A model generated the notes under the pieces. The model did no database searches and was not told where the DNA came from. It saw nothing but the letters and a program-made list of their open reading frames with translations. This document shows, one piece after another, positions 9,561 to 17,155 of a stretch of DNA of 64,000 nt. Source of the stretch: Flavobacteriales bacterium (GTDB lineage: Bacteria > Bacteroidota > Bacteroidia > Flavobacteriales_D > Crocinitomicaceae); NCBI GenBank assembly GCA_947475095.1, contig CANJLG010000003.1, forward strand, positions 1 through 64,000, given 5' to 3'. Both the position numbers and the translations under genes were made by a program. Each line of letters begins with the position of its first letter. The first letter of the stretch is position 1.

Positions 9561-9708
9561 GCTAAACCAAGGATAAAATAAGCGTTTATATTCCTCAATT
9601 TTTCCATTAAACGTAATAATCAAGTAGACCGAGTTCTCTCATTAGATAATCGGAATTATTTAACGCATTAAGGTGATATTTTTTCTTTAATTTTACACAA
9701 AAAAAACC

Positions 9709-10122
9709 ATGTATCCAGAAGCACTAGTAAAACCAATGAAAGAAGACCTAACTAACGTAGGGTTTTTGCAATTAATATCAAGCGAAGAAGTAGATCAAAC
9801 CATTCAGAATTCAAAAGGAGTTTTGCTTATGGTGGTAAATTCTGTTTGTGGCTGTGCTGCAGGTAATATGAGACCTGGAGTTAAACTTTCTTTACAAGTG
9901 GATAAAAAACCTGCTACTCTTTGTACCGTTTTTGCTGGAGTAGACAGTGAAGCCGTGAGTCAGGCAAGAAAGTATTTTTTACCCTATCCACCGTCATCAC
10001 CGTCTATTGCATTGTTTAAGGATGGTGAATTAGTTCATTTTCTAGAAAGACACCACATTGAAGGCGGTACCGCCCAAATGATAGCAGCGAATTTAACCGC
10101 GGCTTACGAGGCTTATTGTTAA
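9709..10122 (+). CDS. Bacilliredoxin, BrxA/BrxB (YphP) family
   Basis: A 137-residue thioredoxin-fold protein with the family CGC motif (Cys47-Gly-Cys49, context SVCGCAAGNMRPG). Length and start (MYPEALVKPM) match the family. In Firmicutes these proteins remove bacillithiol from mixed disulfides; a small set of Bacteroidota also makes bacillithiol, so a de-bacillithiolation role is plausible but unproven here. The stop codon is followed at once by the start of an ArsC/Spx-like CxxC protein, so the two probably form a redox-related operon. Confidence 0.9.
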   Translation: MYPEALVKPMKEDLTNVGFLQLISSEEVDQTIQNSKGVLLMVVNSVCGCAAGNMRPGVKLSLQVDKKPATLCTVFAGVDSEAVSQARKYFLPYPPSSPSIALFKDGELVHFLERHHIEGGTAQMIAANLTAAYEAYC

Positions 10123-10124
10123 GT

Positions 10125-10490
10125 GTGAAAAAGCTATTTTTCTTAAGCACATGTTCTACGTGCCAGCGAATTATTAAGCAGTTAGCCCTGCCAAGCGACT
10201 TGGAATTAATAGACATTAAACAAACTAATATTGACCTGGAATCATTAGAATTTATTCGCGATAAAGTAGGAAGCTACGCATCCCTTTTTTCCAAAAAGGC
10301 GATGAAGTACAAAGCACAAGGATTGGATAAAAAGACACTTTCCGAATCTGATTATAAAGAGAAGATTTTAGAGGAATATACATTTTTAAAGCGACCAATC
10401 ATTTGTTACAATGATTTTTTATCAATCGGAAATTCTAGCGAGGAAGTGGGAAAAGCCATTCTTTATTTTCAAGAATTATCCACGTTTTAG
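10125..10490 (+). CDS. ArsC/Spx-family CxxC protein
   Basis: A 121-residue protein of the ArsC/Spx/YffB family (thioredoxin-fold arsenate-reductase-like). The N-terminal CxxC is Cys10-Ser-Thr-Cys13. The C-terminal half holds the FLKRPIICYND stretch, which corresponds to the conserved RP segment around the cis-proline of the family. The chosen start is the GTG at 10125, two bases after the bacilliredoxin stop; an in-frame TTG at 10116 overlapping that stop is the alternative. Likely a thiol-dependent reductase or stress protein; true arsenate reduction cannot be inferred. Its 3' end overlaps the convergent flippase gene by 15 bases. Confidence 0.75.
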   Translation: MKKLFFLSTCSTCQRIIKQLALPSDLELIDIKQTNIDLESLEFIRDKVGSYASLFSKKAMKYKAQGLDKKTLSESDYKEKILEEYTFLKRPIICYNDFLSIGNSSEEVGKAILYFQELSTF

Positions 10491-11957
10491 CAAACGCTTT
10501 TCTAAGGTTACAACCAACAAAACATAAACAAATAGTAGGGTGTTTCCAAGCATTAAGAGCGACCAATTAACGTCTTTTAGTGCTACGTTGAAGAATAGGC
10601 GAGCTAAGGTAAAAATTAAGAAAAACAAAACTGCCACGCCAATGTAAACTGCGAATTTTGTGGTGTTGTATGGGATTTTGTAGTGTTTTTGTCCTAAGTA
10701 ATACGAAAGCATCATTTGGAGCGCATAAACAATAAGCGTTGCCCAAGCGCAAGCCATAAAACCAAATTTAGGAATAAACAAAAGGTTAATCCCAATAGTG
10801 AATAAGGCCCCAATTAATGCAATATAAGCCCCAAACTTTGTTTTTCCGCTGAGCTTATACCAAATACTTTGATTGTAATAAATGCCCAAAAAGACATTCG
10901 CTAATAACAAGATTGGCACAACCTTCAACCCCTCCCAATATATTTCAGTCCGAATAAAAAACTTAAATAGGCTCACATTAACGCTCACTGCTAGAAAGAC
11001 GAAACAGACCACAGCAATAAATAAATTCATAATTTTTGAATATACCTTATTTCGATCCTCATTTTTTAATTGTTCAAAAAAGAATGGTTCCGCAGCATAT
11101 CGATAGGCTTGTAATAAAATAGTGACTAACATGGCTAATTTATAGCAGGCGCTATAAATTCCCACTTCCGCTTCCGCTGCTTGTAGCGAACCCGGAATCA
11201 AGGGGTCGTATAATAGTTGTTTTAGAAGAATCCTATCAATCGTTTCATTCACAATACCAGCAAGCCCGGCAATAACAAGCGGAAAAGAATACCTCAACAA
11301 TACCTTGACAAGCGCCCAATCAACTTTTAGAACGACTTTTGAAATAATATCATACACCAAGATTATTTTAACTAATGACGCACATAGATTTGCGATTAGA
11401 ATAAACAAAACCCCCTCTTCAGGTCGTGACGGGTCAAAAAACCCAAGTAATAAAATGAGGTTTAAGGAAATATTTACGCCGATAGAGATTAATTGTATAA
11501 TCGTAAACCGAAGCGCTTTTTCTTCGGCCCTAAGACGCGCAATAGGGATCGATGCTATGGCGTCAATACACACAATTGCCCCCAACAAAACAATGTATTC
11601 ATTATGCCCTTCATACAGCATGAAGTTAGCAAGATCCGTATTAAAATATAGTAATCCGAAGTAGAAGATGATGTTAATTGCCAACACGGAGATGAAGCTA
11701 TTCGAAAACACCTTTTCTTTATCATCACTACTTTGAAGAAATCTAAAGAACGCCGTTTCCATTCCGAAAGGTAAAAAAACAACAAAAAATGCTACCCAAG
11801 AATAAAGCTCGGAAACAACACCATAATCAGATGGATTTGAAAAAACAGCGCTACTGGTGTATAAAGGAACCAATAAATAATTAAGCAGTCTACCGACAAT
11901 ACTCGAAAGCCCATAGGTGGCTGTTTGTCCAAGAAGTCGCTTAATATTAAGGTTCAT
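10476..11957 (-). CDS. Polysaccharide/oligosaccharide flippase (MVF superfamily)
   Basis: A 493-residue membrane protein with about 14 hydrophobic segments, typical of Wzx-like polysaccharide exporters. The N-terminal LLGQTATYGLSSIVGRLLNY is a hallmark of the Bacteroidota lipopolysaccharide biosynthesis flippase group. It should move lipid-linked oligosaccharide across the inner membrane. It starts with a TAATG overlap with the upstream enoyl-CoA hydratase gene, so the two form an operon although their functions are unrelated. It may serve the glycan pathway suggested by the GT-C/UbiA block 3 kb away. Confidence 0.82.
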   Translation of the reverse strand: MNLNIKRLLGQTATYGLSSIVGRLLNYLLVPLYTSSAVFSNPSDYGVVSELYSWVAFFVVFLPFGMETAFFRFLQSSDDKEKVFSNSFISVLAINIIFYFGLLYFNTDLANFMLYEGHNEYIVLLGAIVCIDAIASIPIARLRAEEKALRFTIIQLISIGVNISLNLILLLGFFDPSRPEEGVLFILIANLCASLVKIILVYDIISKVVLKVDWALVKVLLRYSFPLVIAGLAGIVNETIDRILLKQLLYDPLIPGSLQAAEAEVGIYSACYKLAMLVTILLQAYRYAAEPFFFEQLKNEDRNKVYSKIMNLFIAVVCFVFLAVSVNVSLFKFFIRTEIYWEGLKVVPILLLANVFLGIYYNQSIWYKLSGKTKFGAYIALIGALFTIGINLLFIPKFGFMACAWATLIVYALQMMLSYYLGQKHYKIPYNTTKFAVYIGVAVLFFLIFTLARLFFNVALKDVNWSLLMLGNTLLFVYVLLVVTLEKRLLKRG

Positions 11958-12733
11958 TATTTTCTAAAACCGGGTTTTTCTTTTGCTATAAATGCACTTG
12001 TTCCTATTTTAAAATCCTGCGTCCCAAAACACTTTCCAAACGCTTCAATTTCTATTTCATAGCCATTTACGCCGGTTGTAAAGCCTGCATTTATAGCTAT
12101 AATGGCTGATGCAATGGCCGAGCCTGAATTTTTCATTATTTTTTTTGCGAGATCATGCGACTTATTAAGCAAGTCTTCCGGCGCGACAATATGATTAACT
12201 AGGCCGATTCGCCACGCTTCTTCCGCAGAAATCATCCCAGCGGTAAAAATAAGTTCGTTAGCACGTCCTTTTCCCACGAGCTGGGCTAAGCGTTGCGTGC
12301 CACCATATCCTGGAATTAGCCCCAAAGAAACTTCCGGCAATCCAAACAATGCGCCTGTAGCGGCTACGCGAAGATGACATGCCATAGCAAGCTCTAATCC
12401 ACCACCCAATGCATATCCATTTATTACAGCAATAACCGGCTTTGATAAATTTTCAATTAAATTAAACAGCGATTCTTGACCAGAATAAGCTAGCTCGCCT
12501 CCCTGTGCAATTGAAAACGAGACAAATTCTTTAATGTCGGCTCCAGCCACAAAAGATTTTTCACCTTGTCCTGTAAGTAATATAACGCCAATTGCTTGAT
12601 CCTCATCAGCCACCCTAAAGGCCATACTTAATTCTGAAATCGTCTCTTTGTTTAAGGCATTGAGCTGCGCAGGACGATTAATTGTTATGGTTTGAATACC
12701 ATTTTCGCTTGTAATTAATAAATGTTGATACAT
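11957..12733 (-). CDS. Enoyl-CoA hydratase/isomerase (crotonase) family protein
   Basis: A 258-residue crotonase-fold protein. The oxyanion-hole segments are visible (FVAGADIKEF near residue 60 and YALGGGLELAMACH near residue 105), as is the second catalytic glutamate region PEVSLGLIPGYGGTQRL (~130-146). The glutamates in GGGLELA and PEVSLG agree with a true 2-enoyl-CoA hydratase, probably for short-chain substrates in beta-oxidation or butanoate metabolism. The ATG at 12733 is the first gene of the minus-strand pair with the flippase. A possible promoter, TAACTTTA, lies just upstream. Confidence 0.88.
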   Translation of the reverse strand: MYQHLLITSENGIQTITINRPAQLNALNKETISELSMAFRVADEDQAIGVILLTGQGEKSFVAGADIKEFVSFSIAQGGELAYSGQESLFNLIENLSKPVIAVINGYALGGGLELAMACHLRVAATGALFGLPEVSLGLIPGYGGTQRLAQLVGKGRANELIFTAGMISAEEAWRIGLVNHIVAPEDLLNKSHDLAKKIMKNSGSAIASAIIAINAGFTTGVNGYEIEIEAFGKCFGTQDFKIGTSAFIAKEKPGFRK

Positions 12734-12823
12734 CTCGCTTTATTTAGATGGGATAAAGTTACTGTTTTTTTTAAGCCCTAAAACCTTGATAAACTTAGTG
12801 TTTTTTAATTCTTAGGGATTGTT

Positions 12824-12873
12824 TATCCGACAACAAACGAATAATAATCGAAAGTAAACGAAAACTAACCGAA
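12824..12873. promoter_or_regulatory. Helically phased TAAnCGAA repeat array upstream of ssb
   Basis: Five related octamers start at 12824 (TATCCGAC), 12834 (CAAACGAA), 12845 (TAATCGAA), 12855 (TAAACGAA) and 12866 (TAACCGAA). Their CGA cores are 10, 11, 10 and 11 bases apart, so all face the same side of the helix. A weaker TGA at 12881 and a CGA at 12891 continue the phase. The array lies in the gap between the divergent enoyl-CoA hydratase gene and the first ssb. It is most easily read as an operator for a cooperatively binding protein. Confidence 0.6.
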
Positions 12874-12883
12874 TCTAATTTGA

Positions 12884-12903
12884 CTTTGCACGAACCTTTG
12901 CAC
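12884..12903 (+). repeat. Direct repeat CTTTGCAC before ssb
   Basis: CTTTGCAC occurs at 12884-12891 and again at 12896-12903, one helical turn apart. CTTTGC resembles the end of the Bacteroidota -7 element, so one copy may belong to the ssb promoter and the other to a regulator site. Confidence 0.45.
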
Positions 12904-12971
12904 CGTTGATATCAGACAATGGCGTTTGAAACAACACAACTAACAAACTATTTTTAAATAAAAAAAAAACA

Positions 12972-13325
12972 ATGAATGCATTAAAAAACAAGGTTAATTT
13001 AATTGGCCGCTTAGGAGCACAACCCGAAGTAGTAACGTTTGATTCAGGCAAGACACTTGCCCGATTCACCATGGCCACCAACGAGAATTACAAAGATAAA
13101 AATGGTGAATGGAAAGAAACTACTCAGTGGCACACGATTAATACCTGGGGAAAAACAGCCGAAAGAGTTAAAGAAAAACTTAATAAGGGACAGGAAATAA
13201 TTTTAGAAGGAAAGCTTGTAAATCAGTCATATGAAACGACCACAGGTGAAAAGCGATTTTCAACAGTTATTGAAGCGACCGAGTTTTTGGTAATCAGCGA
13301 AAAAAAAGAAACAATTAAAAAATAA
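12972..13325 (+). CDS. Single-stranded DNA-binding protein, copy 1
   Basis: A 117-residue OB-fold SSB that starts LKNKVNLIGRLGAQPE, with the conserved ARFTMATNE strand, the TQWHTINTWGKTAERV segment and the GQEIILEGKLVNQSYET segment. It is essentially a bare OB domain: the C-terminus ends in ISEKKETIKK and lacks the glycine-rich linker and acidic DDIPF-type tip that recruit partners. The replicative SSB of the cell is therefore probably elsewhere, and this may be a secondary SSB. It is the first of three SSB genes in a row and lies 18 bases upstream of copy 2. Confidence 0.88.
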   Translation: MNALKNKVNLIGRLGAQPEVVTFDSGKTLARFTMATNENYKDKNGEWKETTQWHTINTWGKTAERVKEKLNKGQEIILEGKLVNQSYETTTGEKRFSTVIEATEFLVISEKKETIKK

Positions 13326-13343
13326 ATTCTAAATCATACGTTA

Positions 13344-13655
13344 ATGAACCACGTGAATTTAATCGGAAAAATGGGATCTTCCCCAAAAATTGCTAAATCA
13401 GAAACCGGACGACAAGTCGCCCGGTTTTTATTAGCAACTAGTGAACACATTTGCGATAGCAAGGGGAAAATCGTTGCCATAAACATAAACCACAGAATAA
13501 CGGCTTGGGGCAGATGGGTTCCTTTCATTGAAGAATATGGCATTAAAGGCACACGCTTAGCTATAGAAGGACGCTTAATAAATCGAGTTTGTCAAGCCCA
13601 AGGGGTTGAAGCATGCATCACAGAGGTAGAGGTAAATGACCTTATCATCATGTAA
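13344..13655 (+). CDS. Single-stranded DNA-binding protein, copy 2 (divergent)
   Basis: A 103-residue SSB-like OB-fold protein. It keeps HVNLIGKMGSSPK, the ARFLLATSE strand, NHRITAWGRWVPFIEEYG and TRLAIEGRLINRVCQ, and ends in EVEVNDLIIM without an acidic tip. It is more divergent than copy 1 and carries unusual cysteines (residues ~35, 85 and 92). It lies 18 bases after copy 1 and is probably co-transcribed with it. Function beyond ssDNA binding is not known. Confidence 0.78.
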   Translation: MNHVNLIGKMGSSPKIAKSETGRQVARFLLATSEHICDSKGKIVAININHRITAWGRWVPFIEEYGIKGTRLAIEGRLINRVCQAQGVEACITEVEVNDLIIM

Positions 13656-13673
13656 TATAAAATAATCTAACGA

Positions 13674-13719
13674 GGACCGGCTTTCAACGGCGCCGCAATG
13701 ATCACGGATTTGCCGGTCC
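13674..13719 (+). promoter_or_regulatory. Inverted repeat between ssb copies 2 and 3
   Basis: GGACCGGC (13674-13681) and GCCGGTCC (13712-13719) are a perfect 8-base GC-rich inverted repeat around a 30-base loop. The loop contains the self-complementary CGGCGCCG (13688-13695). There is no T tract, so it is not a standard terminator. It ends 38 bases before the third ssb start and could be an RNA structure controlling it or a binding site. Confidence 0.5.
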
Positions 13720-13757
13720 CACTATATATAAATACAATTAAATATAATAAAAAACTC

Positions 13758-14084
13758 ATGAATACAATTAGAAATTATGTTACTCTGGTGGGCAGTATTG
13801 GCACCCCAGCAAAAATAACCAAATACGAAGATGGCAAATCAGTTGCCAGATTTAGTTTAGCGACTCAAAAAGTGGCTCGAAATAACGACGGAAAATATAC
13901 CGCAAAAATCCAATGGCATCGAGTATATGCATGGGGAAATTTAGCGGGATTCATTGAGGAATATGCTGAAAAAGGCAAAAAAGTAGCCATCCATGGCCGC
14001 CTAGTAAATAGAAGCTATATTACCGATCAAGGGAAAAAGAGAAGTATGACCGAGGTGGAACTCCGCCAGATTATAGGCCTTTAA
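13758..14084 (+). CDS. Single-stranded DNA-binding protein, copy 3
   Basis: A 108-residue OB-fold SSB paralogue with RNYVTLVGSIGTPAK, ARFSLATQK, IQWHRVYAWGNLAGFIEEY and KKVAIHGRLVNRSYITD; it ends TEVELRQIIGL with no acidic tip. The internal ATG at 13758 is chosen because the family's N-terminus begins there. The upstream in-frame ATG at 13698 lies inside the inverted-repeat element and adds 20 non-family residues. Copies 2 and 3 share the IEEYG/A(I/E)KG segment and are closer to each other than to copy 1. An intrinsic terminator follows. Confidence 0.82.
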   Translation: MNTIRNYVTLVGSIGTPAKITKYEDGKSVARFSLATQKVARNNDGKYTAKIQWHRVYAWGNLAGFIEEYAEKGKKVAIHGRLVNRSYITDQGKKRSMTEVELRQIIGL

Positions 14085-14102
14085 TTTCCGTTTAATTAAC
14101 AG

Positions 14103-14128
14103 AAAAGCAGCTTAGGCTGCTTTTTTTT
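14103..14128 (+). terminator. Intrinsic terminator of the ssb cluster
   Basis: AAAAGCAGC (14103-14111) pairs with GCTGCTTTT (14116-14124) across the tetraloop TTAG, and an 8-base T run follows. It closes the triple ssb unit. Confidence 0.9.
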
Positions 14129-14178
14129 ATGCCAAAAATTTATGTTCCTTAGTCCCCGCTAAAACGTAAAACTGTTTT

Positions 14179-15630
14179 TCAGTAATTCCTATAATCATTC
14201 CATAATTGCGACCGTATACCAATAAGGGGTAAATATTGAATAGAGTATGGGCTTGAATTTCCTTGACTTTTTAGATTATAACGCAATGCAAATTCAACAA
14301 AGCCATTGATTGCACCTTTCTCCATAATTTGGTAATTAAACTGAATGTTTAAGCGAAAAAAATGTTGTTTACTGCCCTGTCCAATAAAAGCCCCAAAATC
14401 GTAAGGCCTTAAGGTATAGGCTTCATAAATCTGGCTACCATAACTATAATTATCTTTATCTCCACCCAACAATCCGTATGAGGCAACTAATTTTCCCAAG
14501 CATTTGTTTTTTTGCCATTTTAACTCACCAAGAATTTCTGCAAAATTAGCTCCTAGTGGATGACTTAATGTACTGTTGGAGTTCCCGTAATTTAGAAGAG
14601 GGCTTAAGTGTGAATAGGTGTATGGCCTTACAGCATTGCATTCTACACGATAGAAAAACGTGTTAGCGCCCTTTCCCAACCAACCTTTTATGCCAATTTG
14701 CCCACCGATTTTATTCGCCCACCAGCCTGATTTTTTTCGTATTTCAGACAACAGAAAATCATCTACTATAAACTGTGTATACATTCGATGATTTTTATAT
14801 TTAAGGGTAAACCCCCCGCCCAATAAAACGTTATCAGAGGAACCAACAGCATACTCCTGTGGCCGATAAAAAACAAAGGGATTCAAGTATTCTGGATCAA
14901 AACCACGTTGAAGCAAGGCGTCCTTCGCTTGAAAAATAACAGATTCGAACAGATTGATGTTCAGCCATTTTGTTGCGTTCCAACTTAGAAAATGGCTAGA
15001 AGCAAATTTCAAGCGTGTATTGTTTTGATATTGTTCTGTTAGTCCTTGGTACAGTACGGTGTATTCAAGATGCCAAAAATGAGTTTGCATTCTACCAAAA
15101 ACATAGGGTTTACCGTAGTCACTTAAAAACAAAGACCGACACCCTTCTCCAATAAAATTTTTATCCAGGCCTAGTTGGAAGTTGAAATATTTGTGAGGTT
15201 GAAAGGCAATTCTTCCCATTGGCGAAACTCCCATGATAGAATTTGGTTGATCATTATATTCTTGATAGGGGACTTTAAATAGATTATTGGCCTGTTCTAA
15301 ATAAGTAATTCCTCCAATACGATAATACCAACTTTTATGTGGTTGACCCTCTATAAAACCACCGCCACCAAATCGATAGTTTAAGGTATTATTATACTGA
15401 AACGCAAGGTCTAGAACGGGAATAATTTGTGTTTGCCTACCTATTTTAAAGCCGTTTTTCGCAACATTTAATTGAATGCTAGGGTAAAAGTTGTCATGTC
15501 GTGTTATTTCTGCTATTTTTAAGCTATCGTTTGGCCGCGGTTCAATTAACCAATCCACAGCAATTTGCGCCCTTGAGAAGGTACAAATACAGCAAATAAA
15601 AATCGATAAAACGCCCGCTTTAATAATCAT
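14179..15630 (-). CDS. Outer-membrane beta-barrel protein, Wzi/RemB-like, copy 2
   Basis: A 483-residue protein with a signal peptide (cleavage near FSRAQ, residue 22) and alternating aromatic/polar strands typical of outer-membrane barrels. It contains NFIGEGCRSLFLSDYGKPY, a motif close to the FIGAGYRSLLLSDN motif of its neighbour, and ends in Asn-Tyr, consistent with a terminal barrel strand. It resembles the capsule assembly protein Wzi and the gliding-motility lipoprotein-associated RemB group. The gene overlaps the upstream paralogue by 11 bases. Likely role: surface polysaccharide attachment or motility. Exact family assignment is uncertain. Confidence 0.55.
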   Translation of the reverse strand: MIIKAGVLSIFICCICTFSRAQIAVDWLIEPRPNDSLKIAEITRHDNFYPSIQLNVAKNGFKIGRQTQIIPVLDLAFQYNNTLNYRFGGGGFIEGQPHKSWYYRIGGITYLEQANNLFKVPYQEYNDQPNSIMGVSPMGRIAFQPHKYFNFQLGLDKNFIGEGCRSLFLSDYGKPYVFGRMQTHFWHLEYTVLYQGLTEQYQNNTRLKFASSHFLSWNATKWLNINLFESVIFQAKDALLQRGFDPEYLNPFVFYRPQEYAVGSSDNVLLGGGFTLKYKNHRMYTQFIVDDFLLSEIRKKSGWWANKIGGQIGIKGWLGKGANTFFYRVECNAVRPYTYSHLSPLLNYGNSNSTLSHPLGANFAEILGELKWQKNKCLGKLVASYGLLGGDKDNYSYGSQIYEAYTLRPYDFGAFIGQGSKQHFFRLNIQFNYQIMEKGAINGFVEFALRYNLKSQGNSSPYSIQYLPLIGIRSQLWNDYRNY

Positions 15631-17155
15631 TGTAATGGTTCATTAAACTTGTTCTTATACCCACATTAAGGAGTAGATTTTTTTGATCAGTGGAAGGAGA
15701 ATTAAATCGGTATGTTAAAGTAGAAAAGACACTTAAATTAAGTTTTTTATTAATTTGATAAGAGAGTTCTACTTGTTCAAGTGCCAGCCAATTATTATCA
15801 GGGGTACTATACTTCGTTATTGGTAATAGCGAATTTTTTTGATGATCGATCAATTGATATACAATTGATTTTCCTTCCGCGGAAAAGCATTTCCACCGCC
15901 AGTTTATTCGCACCACGATTTCTCTAAAGCCATTTCCTTTTGTATGAGCCAAGGGTAAATTATACTGCGAATAAGAAAGAAATTGAGCCGGTGCTTGATA
16001 CATGTGACTTGACACTTGATTATATTCCAACTGCATGAAAAGTGTTTGTAATCCAAATAATTCATATGAACGACAACCTAGTTGAAAAGCGGTCTCTACT
16101 TTCTGCCCAGGCGCAAATGCTGCTTGGCCATAAAGCCGGATTTTGGAATTAATCACCCAGTTGAAATTCAAGCCTGTAATTGCATAGGCGATACTATCTG
16201 ACACAAGGTGTGCTAAAAATGGGACGGGACTGTAATACAATGGATTTAAGGCCCCTGTTTTAAGGGAATCCCCCTTTGCCCAAATCGCCCCATCAAACAA
16301 ACTAATTGTCAAACGGCTAGTTGCGGCAAAACTAATGTAATTTACAGCAAGCCCTTTTGGTTGGTAATATCCTTCCACGGTCGTATAGTTCGGTTTACGC
16401 ACTAAATTTAATAAGCGACTTCGCAAATAATTAAACGTCCAACGTGGCAAAAACTGATAGTCAACCCGGATATATGGTGAGCCAACGGAATTATCAGAAA
16501 GCAATAGAGACCGGTATCCCGCGCCAATGAATTGCTGATTATTACCCGCCATCACAGTGATATTTTTAGTCGCTCGAAAGACAAAATTGCCAATTGCATA
16601 CCCATAATCAAAACCGCCATTTTTAAATGGTTTGGTCCTTGCTGCGCCAGGGACAACCGCGTTTTGAACATTGTATTGATTGTTCGTTGTGGGATAAATT
16701 TCGCCATGTTCACTCATGTAGGTACTTTCGTAAGAACTAAATCGTGTCTGATTTTCATAAAAGGATGTCGAAAATGAAAACCGAGGAGTGATGTCACCCA
16801 ACACGATAAGTCCACGGCTGTTTTGATATAAAGATTGATTATTTGAATCAAGGAAGTCGTTTCCCAATGAAAAATGAAATAGCGGGGAAATTTCTAATTT
16901 AAAATCTTCTCCTTTTACTTTAATGAGGTGCTCGTCCCTAAATCTTTTCGTTTTGGTGGGAAGTAAGGTATCGCTTTTTCGTACCCCAAACATACATGTC
17001 CATTTTTCTTGGTTTTTGCTTATTGGGAGAAATGATGCACTTGTATTTTTTTTATAGAGTTGGTCTTTAAAATAAGTTCCAATTGGCTCCAATTGACTTT
17101 GCCCAGTGGCACAATGGCAAATTAAAATAAATAATAAGACAATTTTAGTATTCAT
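15620..17155 (-). CDS. Outer-membrane beta-barrel protein, Wzi/RemB-like, copy 1
   Basis: A 511-residue secreted barrel-type protein with a signal peptide ending near residue 18 (CHCATGQ). The central motif FIGAGYRSLLLSDNSVGSPY, followed by IRVDYQF, is the same signature as in the downstream paralogue. Both proteins also share the C-terminal pattern GIRTSLMNHYNDY / GIRSQLWNDYRNY. It is probably a Wzi-like or RemB-like outer-membrane protein. The start codon overlaps the cysQ stop as ATGA, so it is in one operon with the CoA-transferase and cysQ genes, an unusual combination. Confidence 0.58.
   Translation of the reverse strand: MNTKIVLLFILICHCATGQSQLEPIGTYFKDQLYKKNTSASFLPISKNQEKWTCMFGVRKSDTLLPTKTKRFRDEHLIKVKGEDFKLEISPLFHFSLGNDFLDSNNQSLYQNSRGLIVLGDITPRFSFSTSFYENQTRFSSYESTYMSEHGEIYPTTNNQYNVQNAVVPGAARTKPFKNGGFDYGYAIGNFVFRATKNITVMAGNNQQFIGAGYRSLLLSDNSVGSPYIRVDYQFLPRWTFNYLRSRLLNLVRKPNYTTVEGYYQPKGLAVNYISFAATSRLTISLFDGAIWAKGDSLKTGALNPLYYSPVPFLAHLVSDSIAYAITGLNFNWVINSKIRLYGQAAFAPGQKVETAFQLGCRSYELFGLQTLFMQLEYNQVSSHMYQAPAQFLSYSQYNLPLAHTKGNGFREIVVRINWRWKCFSAEGKSIVYQLIDHQKNSLLPITKYSTPDNNWLALEQVELSYQINKKLNLSVFSTLTYRFNSPSTDQKNLLLNVGIRTSLMNHYNDY

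Noticed and set aside
13698-13757. Upstream ATG of the third ssb (20 extra residues)
   Set aside because: The extra residues do not fit the OB-fold family and overlap the inverted repeat; the ATG at 13758 matches the other copies.
16532-16777. Plus-strand ORF inside the barrel gene
   Set aside because: It lies wholly antisense to a protein with clear family motifs and has no recognisable features.
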